Source: Microbacterium luteum (GTDB lineage: Bacteria; Actinomycetota; Actinomycetes; Actinomycetales; Microbacteriaceae). From it: a stretch of 64,000 nucleotides of DNA. A program made the position numbers and the translations under genes. The notes below the pieces were generated by a model. That model worked only from the letters and a program-made list of their open reading frames with translations, did not search any database and was not told the DNA's origin. Position 1 is the stretch's first letter; the number at the start of each line of letters is the position of its first letter. Shown one piece after another: positions 56,897-64,000 of the stretch. The stretch spans positions 2,356,001 through 2,420,000 of the forward strand of contig NZ_CP063814.1 in NCBI RefSeq assembly GCF_015277875.1, given 5' to 3'.

Positions 56897-58021
56897 TCAG
56901 GCGCCGCGCGCGGCGCGCGCGGCGCGCGCCCCGGCGTCATCGGCACGTTCGTGCTCGGGCGCGATGGTGGCGACCGGTTCGGCACCTGAGAGCACCGTCT
57001 CGACCGCTAGGGGACTGATGGCCAGCGACGGATGCTGCGCGGCGTCGTCAGGACGCACCGCGTTCGGGTCCGCGATGCGCTCCGGCGCATACTGCAGCTG
57101 CTTGATGCGCTCGAGGGCGTCCTCGACCAGGGTGCGGTTAGTGCGCAGCATGTCGGAGATGACGAGGAGCGCGATGCTCAGAAGCGCACCGACCAGCAGC
57201 GCCGAACCGAGGATGAGCGATTGAATGTGGTCCCCGGCGACCCCCATCAAGCTCAGCACGAGGAACCGACCAAACGGTATCGCCGCACCGACCAGGAACA
57301 CCACTGCCAGGGTCAGGAACACCGCGTGTGGTTTGAACATCACATAGCTGCGCATGATCGCCTGCGCGGAGCGCCCCATGTGCTGGAAGATGTTCGAGAA
57401 CAGACGCGATTCGCGCGTCTTCGGGTTGGTCTTGATGGGAACACTCGCGATACGCAGGCGCTTGTTTCCGGCCTGAATGATCGTCTCCATGCAGTAGCTG
57501 AACTGAGTGACGACGTTCAGTCGGATGAGGGCCTCGCGCGAGTACGCTCGGAAGCCGCTCGCCGCGTCGGGCAGGTCGGTCTCGGCGGCGAAGTTCACCA
57601 CACTGCTACCCACCCCCTGCATGATCTTTTTGAAACCAGAGAAATGCGCGATCGTCTTGGTTTGCCTGTCCCCGATGACGATGTCCGCCTCACCTCGCAG
57701 GATGGGCTGAACCAGGTCGGCGATTCGCTCCTGCGGGTATTGGTTGTCGCCGTCGGTGTTGATGACGATGTCCGCGCCGTGCTGGAGGGCGTAGTCGACA
57801 CCGTCGCGGAACGACCGGGCGAGGCCCATGTTGCGGGTGTGGAAGACGAAGTGCTCGACCCCCAGCTGCCGTGCTACCTCGACGGTTCGGTCGGATGAGC
57901 CATCGTCGACCACCAGCACGTGGATCTCGTCGACACCGTCGATCTGCTTCGGGATCCCCGCGAGCACGAGCGGGAGGGTCGTCTCCTCGTTGAGGCAAGG
58001 AATTTGGATGAAGATGCGCAT
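56897..58021 (-). CDS. GT2 glycosyltransferase, polyprenyl-phosphate-sugar synthase type
   Basis: 374 residues. IPCLNEE at 7-13, VVDDGSSD near 37-44 and TDGDNQYP near 89-96 mark a dolichol-phosphate-mannose-synthase-like GT-A domain (about 1-215). Two membrane helices follow (about 232-255 and 268-290), then a soluble tail ending in an Ala/Arg/Gly run encoded by a pure G/C stretch. Such enzymes load a sugar on undecaprenyl phosphate for GT-C enzymes such as the DUF2142 protein downstream. The ATG at 58021 has no evident ribosome binding site. Confidence 0.87.
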   Translation of the reverse strand: MRIFIQIPCLNEETTLPLVLAGIPKQIDGVDEIHVLVVDDGSSDRTVEVARQLGVEHFVFHTRNMGLARSFRDGVDYALQHGADIVINTDGDNQYPQERIADLVQPILRGEADIVIGDRQTKTIAHFSGFKKIMQGVGSSVVNFAAETDLPDAASGFRAYSREALIRLNVVTQFSYCMETIIQAGNKRLRIASVPIKTNPKTRESRLFSNIFQHMGRSAQAIMRSYVMFKPHAVFLTLAVVFLVGAAIPFGRFLVLSLMGVAGDHIQSLILGSALLVGALLSIALLVISDMLRTNRTLVEDALERIKQLQYAPERIADPNAVRPDDAAQHPSLAISPLAVETVLSGAEPVATIAPEHERADDAGARAARAARGA

Positions 58022-58150
58022 GTGTCTGAGGAAGCTTTCGCGAGGCGGCGGCGGATTTTCCGCCGCATGACGAGTCCGGATCCGAGCCGACCCGCCGCGG
58101 CAACAATTCTACCCGACGCCTCCTCCGAGGCGACACGCGCCGCCGGTCAC

Positions 58151-59377
<1,227 letters not shown>

Positions 59378-59419
59378 CTACTACGATATCTCACTGTTGT
59401 CCACCGGCCGGGAGTCGAG

Positions 59420-61372
59420 ATGAATGAGGCTTGGCTTGCCGCCGCACCATCGGTGCTGATCGCCATCGGCGTGGTCCTTCTGCCGGGCGCCGCGGTGATC
59501 GCCGCAGGATGGGGCCTGCGATCGGTCACGGCCTGGCTGTTCGCGCCGGCCGTGTCGCTCGCGGTCGTCGCCGTCGCGGCGACCGCCGCCCCGCTGGCGG
59601 GCCTGAGCTGGTCGCCGCTGCCCGTCGCGATCGTCGCCGCCACCACCGCGGCGGTCGCGTTCGCGGTGCGACGCTGGGTCGGCTGCACCGAAGCTCCCGT
59701 GCCGTGGGACGCGCCCGCGGCGCCGTCCCGACGCACGGCCGCCCCGATCGCGGCCGCGGTCGGACTCGTCGCGGCGGCCGCGACGATCGCGACCCAGCTC
59801 GCCATCGTGTTCGGCGACCCCGAGAACATCTCGCAGACGTTCGACGCGATCGTGCACCTCAACGCGGTCCGCCTGATCCTCGACACCGGCGACGCCTCGA
59901 TCTTCACGGTCGGCAGCGCCTCCGACATCGACTTCTACCCGAACGGGTGGCACAGCGTCGTCACCCTGGTCGCGCAGCTCGGCGGGGGCGGCGTGGCGCT
60001 CGCGGTCAACGCCGCGAACATCGCCATCGGCGCCGTGGTGTGGCCGGCCTCCGCGCTCGCACTCGCAGCCGCGGTCTTCGCGGCGCGCCCCGCGGCGCTC
60101 GCGCTGACGGCGGCGCTCACGACCGGTTTCGGTGCGTTCCCGCTGCTGCTGCTCGACTTCGGCGTGCTGTACCCGAACTACACCGCGTACGCGGTGCTCC
60201 CGGCCGGGATCGCCGCGGTGTGGCTGCTCCTGCGCACCCGCGGGCGCGACCGGCTGCGCACCGCGCTGCTGCTGGTCACCGTGTGCGCGGCCATCGGGAT
60301 CTCGCACCCGAACGCGTTCCTGGCGCTCTACGCCCTCACCGTCGCGGGCATCGCCTGGATCCTCGGCGCGGCGGCCTTCACAGAGCGCACGCGCGCCGCG
60401 GTCACCGTCGCCGCCGTGACCATTCCCGCCCTCGCCCTGGTCGGGGTCGGCCTGTGGCGCTTCGGCCGCACCAACGAGGAGATGTCCGGGTGGGGCGCGT
60501 GGCAGAGCTCGGCGCAGGCCTTCGGCGAAGCCGCCCTCGTCGCCCCACGCGGGTACCCGATCACGGTGACCACCGCCCTCCTGCTGATTCTGGGAATCGT
60601 CGTCGTCGTCCGCCGTCCGGCTCGCTGGGCCCTCGCGGGAATCCCGTTCGCCGCCGCCGCGCTCCTGTTCATCGTCGTCAGCGGCCTCCCCGTCGGCACG
60701 CAGATCCGCGACCTGCTGACCAATCCCTGGTACAACGACTCGTACCGGCTCGCGGCGCTCCTGCCGATCGCGGCGATCCCCGTCGCCGTCCTCGGCGCCC
60801 TCGTCCTGATCGACCTGCTGAACCGGGCCGCGCGTCGTGCGCGGTGGACGGAGCCCGTCCGGATGGGCGTCGTCGCGCTCGCCGCGGCCGCGGCGTTCAG
60901 CGTGGCCGTCGGCCCCAATGTCACCGCGACGATGCACGCCGCACAGGGCGCCTACCGACTGGACGGGTCCGCGGCGCTGCTCACGGAGGACGAGCAGATC
61001 CTGCTGGACCGACTGGATGAGACGCTGCCCGCGGATGCCGTGCTCATCGTCAATCCGTGGACGGGCGGCTCGCTCGCGTATGCGCTCGCGGGGCGCGAGG
61101 TGCTGGAGCTCCACGTCTTCGGCACGCGCACGGACGACGAGGAGTACGTCGACGCCCACCTGGCCGACATCGACGACGACCCGCGCGTGTGCGAGGCCGT
61201 GGACCGCCTGGGGGCGGAGTACGTGCTCGACTTCGGATCCCAGAACGTCTTCGACAGCAAGAACTCGGGCACCGAGCGCAGCGGGATCAACGACCTCGAG
61301 CCGTCCGATCGCCTCGTCCTCGTCGACGCCGAGGGCGACGACGCGCGGCTCTTCCGCATCGAGGGGTGCTGA
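59420..61372 (+). CDS. DUF6541 multi-pass membrane protein
   Basis: 650 residues with about thirteen membrane helices and a C-terminal soluble domain (about 505-650). FYPNGWHS (near residue 173) in an outside loop is typical of the family and resembles GT-C loops. GGAG precedes the ATG by 5 bases. A possible -10 (TACGAT, 59382-59387) lies upstream. Probably a glycosyltransferase or polymer-handling protein of the glycan locus; activity unproven. The next gene starts within its stop codon (TGATG). Confidence 0.82.
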   Translation: MNEAWLAAAPSVLIAIGVVLLPGAAVIAAGWGLRSVTAWLFAPAVSLAVVAVAATAAPLAGLSWSPLPVAIVAATTAAVAFAVRRWVGCTEAPVPWDAPAAPSRRTAAPIAAAVGLVAAAATIATQLAIVFGDPENISQTFDAIVHLNAVRLILDTGDASIFTVGSASDIDFYPNGWHSVVTLVAQLGGGGVALAVNAANIAIGAVVWPASALALAAAVFAARPAALALTAALTTGFGAFPLLLLDFGVLYPNYTAYAVLPAGIAAVWLLLRTRGRDRLRTALLLVTVCAAIGISHPNAFLALYALTVAGIAWILGAAAFTERTRAAVTVAAVTIPALALVGVGLWRFGRTNEEMSGWGAWQSSAQAFGEAALVAPRGYPITVTTALLLILGIVVVVRRPARWALAGIPFAAAALLFIVVSGLPVGTQIRDLLTNPWYNDSYRLAALLPIAAIPVAVLGALVLIDLLNRAARRARWTEPVRMGVVALAAAAAFSVAVGPNVTATMHAAQGAYRLDGSAALLTEDEQILLDRLDETLPADAVLIVNPWTGGSLAYALAGREVLELHVFGTRTDDEEYVDAHLADIDDDPRVCEAVDRLGAEYVLDFGSQNVFDSKNSGTERSGINDLEPSDRLVLVDAEGDDARLFRIEGC

Positions 61373-62577
61373 TGCCCGTGACATCCGTCGCGATCGCCTA
61401 CGACTGCCTCTTCCCGTACACCACGGGCGGCGGCGAGCGGCAGTACCGCGCCTTCGCCACCGAGCTCGCCGGCCGCGGCCTCGCGGTGGACTATCTCACC
61501 GCCCGCCAATGGACGGGGGCCGCGCCCGAGGAGCCCGGGTTCCGGGTGGTCGCGGCCACGGGCCCGCTCCGTCTGTATTCCGCGGACGGTGTCCGCCGAT
61601 CCGCCGCCGCCGCGGCGTTCGCCTGGGGACTGTTCCGCACCCTCCGCCGTCGCCGCCACCGGTACGACGCGGTGATCGTCAGCGCACTCCCCGTGTTGAA
61701 CGTCCTCGCCGCGAGGGCCGCGCTGGCCGGAACCCGCACGACGCTGATCGCCGACTACCTCGAGGTGTGGCGGCGCCCGCAGTGGAGCCGGTACGCCGGC
61801 CGGGCCACCGGCACCGTCGCGTGGTTCCTGCAGCGCGTCGCGATCGCGCTCACACCGGTCGCGACCGCCCACTCGCAGCTGAGCGCCCGGCGGCTGCGCG
61901 CGGAGGGCCTGCGCGGGAGGCTGCTGGTCAGCCCCGGCCTGATCGAAGGCGGCAACCCGGAGCCCGAGACGCGCGATGCGGCGTCGCCGCCGTTCGTGCT
62001 GTACGTCGGACGCCATATCCCCGACAAGCGCGTGGAGTGCCTCCCTGCGGCCGTCGCCGTCGCACGCGAGCGCATCCCGGACCTGCGCCTCGTCATCCTG
62101 GGGGACGGACCGAGCGCCCCCGAAGTGCGCGCCGCGATCCGGGCCGCCGACGGGGACGCATGGACGGACCTCCCGGGCTTCGTCCCCCAGGAGCGCCTCG
62201 ACGAGCTCATGGCGACCGCGGCGTGCCTGGTGAACCCCTCACGCCGCGAGGGCTACGGCCTCGTGGTCGTCGAATCCGCCGCACACGGGACGCCCGTCGT
62301 GCTCGTCGCCGACGAGGGCAACGCGTCGACCGAGCTGATCGAGGCGGGACGCAACGGCCACGTCGCCGCGAGCGCCGCGCCGCGCGACCTCGGTGATGCG
62401 ATCGGCCGCACCGTGGCCGGTGCCGGTGCGCTGCGGCGATCCACGTCAGACTGGTACCGCGAAGCCCTGGCGACGCGCACGATCCGCCGCACCATCGACG
62501 CGATCGTCGACACCGTGCGAGACATCCGCGGCGCGGGCGACAATCGCCCCCGCGCCGAGAGAGCAGAGAACAAGTGA
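61372..62577 (+). CDS. GT4 glycosyltransferase
   Basis: 401 residues, two Rossmann-like domains (GT-B). N-terminal GGGERQYR loop at 19-26; C-terminal donor site with YVGRHIPDKR and EGYGLVVVE (the E-x7-E motif). It transfers a sugar from a nucleotide donor in the cytoplasm, donor unknown. One-base overlap with DUF6541 and a 4-base overlap with the next gene show one operon. Confidence 0.9.
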   Translation: MPVTSVAIAYDCLFPYTTGGGERQYRAFATELAGRGLAVDYLTARQWTGAAPEEPGFRVVAATGPLRLYSADGVRRSAAAAAFAWGLFRTLRRRRHRYDAVIVSALPVLNVLAARAALAGTRTTLIADYLEVWRRPQWSRYAGRATGTVAWFLQRVAIALTPVATAHSQLSARRLRAEGLRGRLLVSPGLIEGGNPEPETRDAASPPFVLYVGRHIPDKRVECLPAAVAVARERIPDLRLVILGDGPSAPEVRAAIRAADGDAWTDLPGFVPQERLDELMATAACLVNPSRREGYGLVVVESAAHGTPVVLVADEGNASTELIEAGRNGHVAASAAPRDLGDAIGRTVAGAGALRRSTSDWYREALATRTIRRTIDAIVDTVRDIRGAGDNRPRAERAENK

Positions 62578-63773
62578 ACCGACCCGTCGAGACGGATCCC
62601 GTCGAGCTGACCATCCTGATGCCGTGCCTCAACGAGGCCGAGACGCTGGCCGTCTGCATCCAGAAGGCCCAGGGCTTCCTCGCGCGCAGCGGTGTGCGCG
62701 GTGAGGTGCTGATCTCCGACAACGGCAGCACCGACGGCTCCCAGCAGATCGCCGCAGACCTCGGCGCACGGGTCTCGCACGCCCCGCGCCGCGGATACGG
62801 CGCCGCCCTCATCAACGGTATCGAGCAGGCCCGCGGCAGGTTCGTGATCATGGCCGACGCCGACGACAGCTACGACTTCGAGAACCTCGAGCCGTTCGTC
62901 GAGAAGCTCCGGGCAGGAGCCGACCTCGTGATGGGCAACCGCTTCCGCGGCGGGATCGCCCCCGGCGCCATGCCCCCGCTGCACAAGTACCTCGGAAACC
63001 CCGTGCTCTCCGGCATCGGGCAGCTGTTCTTCCGGCCCGGCATCGACGACTTCCACTGCGGACTGCGCGGCTTCAACCGCGAGCGGATCCTGAGCCTCGA
63101 CCTCCAGACGACCGGCATGGAGTTCGCCTCGGAGATGGTGGTCAAGGCCTCGCTCGCCCGCTACCGCATCGAAGAGGTGCCGACCACGCTCAAGAAGGAC
63201 GGCCGCTCGCGCCCGCCGCACCTGCGCAGCTGGCACGACGGCTGGCGCCACCTGCGGTTCCTGCTGATCTTCGCGCCACGCTGGCTGTTCGTCTACCCCG
63301 GACTCGTCGCGTTCCTCGTCGGTGCCATCGCGGTCGGGGTCCTGTCGTTCGGCGGCGTGCAGATCGGCGCCGTCGGGTTCGACGTGACGACCATGGTGTA
63401 CGCCAGCGCCCTGTGCGTGATGGGCTACCAGTCGCTGCTGTTCTTCTGGCTCACCAAGCTCTACGCCACCCAGGAGGGATTCCTGCCGGCGAGTCCGCGG
63501 TATCGCTCGATCGTCGCGAGGTGGAGCGCCGAACGCGGCCTGCTCATCGGCCTCGGCCTGTTCGTGGTGGGCGTGGGGATCGGCGTCGTCCAGGTGCTCC
63601 GATGGGGCAGCCTCGACTTCGGGCCGCAGGACGCGACCGAGGTCGTGCGGATCGCGATCCCGAGCGCGCTCGGGATCATGCTGGGGTTCCAGACCGTCAT
63701 GATGAGCTTCTTCTCGGGCGTGCTCTCCACCCCTCGGCGCGAGGTCCGGCCCGACGCCGTCATCGAGAGCTGA
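62574..63773 (+). CDS. GT2 glycosyltransferase with C-terminal membrane helices
   Basis: 399 residues. GT-A domain (about 1-225) with MPCLNEAETL at 16-25, SDNGSTDGS near 49-57 and the metal-binding ADADDSYDF near 94-102; then four membrane helices (about 238-258, 268-295, 318-340, 352-380). This is the polyprenyl-phosphate glucose/mannose synthase layout. The GTG start overlaps the preceding stop by 4 bases. It may supply a lipid-linked sugar to the DUF6541 protein. Confidence 0.88.
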   Translation: MNRPVETDPVELTILMPCLNEAETLAVCIQKAQGFLARSGVRGEVLISDNGSTDGSQQIAADLGARVSHAPRRGYGAALINGIEQARGRFVIMADADDSYDFENLEPFVEKLRAGADLVMGNRFRGGIAPGAMPPLHKYLGNPVLSGIGQLFFRPGIDDFHCGLRGFNRERILSLDLQTTGMEFASEMVVKASLARYRIEEVPTTLKKDGRSRPPHLRSWHDGWRHLRFLLIFAPRWLFVYPGLVAFLVGAIAVGVLSFGGVQIGAVGFDVTTMVYASALCVMGYQSLLFFWLTKLYATQEGFLPASPRYRSIVARWSAERGLLIGLGLFVVGVGIGVVQVLRWGSLDFGPQDATEVVRIAIPSALGIMLGFQTVMMSFFSGVLSTPRREVRPDAVIES

Positions 63774-63776
63774 TCC

Positions 63777-64000
63777 ATGCCCGACCGGATCCTCGTGGAC
63801 CTCCTCTCGTACACCGGCACGCGCGGTGGCACCGAGACGTACGTCCGCGAGATCGCTCCCCGCCTGCCCGACGCGCTGCCCGGTGTGGAGCTGATCGCCC
63901 TGGCGAACCGCGTCGGCGCGGATCGTGTGCGCGCGTTCTTCCCGGGACAGGTGCGGACGCTGCGGACGGTCGGCGCCGATCGCGTCAGCTGGGCCCTGGG
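63777..64000 (+). CDS. GT4 glycosyltransferase, N-terminal part (cut by window end)
   Basis: 74 codons are visible, still open at the edge. The start MPDRILVDLLSYTGTRGGTE has the glycine-rich loop of GT-B enzymes (GTRGGTETYVREI). It begins 3 bases after the preceding stop and continues the glycosyltransferase operon. Family is likely from this loop; the donor domain is outside the window. Confidence 0.7.
   Translation, partial: MPDRILVDLLSYTGTRGGTETYVREIAPRLPDALPGVELIALANRVGADRVRAFFPGQVRTLRTVGADRVSWAL

Overview
The window is high-GC actinobacterial chromosome. Gene content and order point to Microbacteriaceae, most likely Microbacterium or a close relative; this is inferred from gene families and order, not from a marker gene. 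Much of the first two thirds keeps the order known around Mycobacterium tuberculosis Rv3219-Rv3260 (aroA, rsgA, whiB1, pdtaS, a Rv3235-like gene, secA, hpf, comF, lpqB, mtrB, mtrA, ahcY, DUF3499, whiB2, manA), with insertions and inversions.

1-10 kb: aroA-rsgA and a Bcp peroxiredoxin; whiB1 facing the PdtaS-type sensor kinase; a CpaE-like ATPase with a SAF-domain partner; an excisionase-like helix-turn-helix protein; a Rv3235-family protein; an AlaT-like aminotransferase. Two perfect DnaA boxes lie in intergenic spaces at 7.39 and 8.38 kb. 10-23 kb: secA; a PadR regulator behind a 15-bp-periodic repeat array; a DEAD-box RNA helicase; a coiled-coil protein; hpf; comF; and the mtrA-mtrB-lpqB cell-envelope signalling operon.

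23-34 kb: an overlapping operon (GPDPase membrane domain, DUF4129, DUF4350, MoxR, DUF58). Its usual companions SpoIIM and RDD lie 4 kb further on, separated by a peroxide-defence block (katG-furA and a divergent aquaporin with a Fur-like operator). A 353-bp gap at 34.2-34.5 kb holds two copies of a 50-bp palindromic repeat. 34-43 kb: ahcY, DUF3499, a degenerate zincin, DUF5719, a large membrane glycosyltransferase, whiB2 and manA.

43-64 kb: a surface-glycan locus. It has two tandem O-antigen-ligase-like proteins, a Wzm/Wzt-type ABC exporter, GlfT2- and GlfT1-like galactofuranosyltransferases, UDP-galactopyranose mutase, a polysaccharide pyruvyl transferase, a nitroreductase with a long N-terminal extension, a UPF0104-type membrane protein, DUF2142 and DUF6541 membrane proteins, an asparagine-synthetase-like ligase without the glutaminase cysteine, and several GT2/GT4 enzymes. 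Together they suggest a galactofuranose polymer, probably decorated with pyruvate and further substituents, built on a lipid carrier and exported by the ABC transporter. The ligase/DUF2142 part (50.2-53.5 kb) is richer in A/T and looks acquired.

Many genes have a TANNNT-like -10 hexamer exactly 6 nt before the start codon and no separate leader, so leaderless mRNAs look common here.
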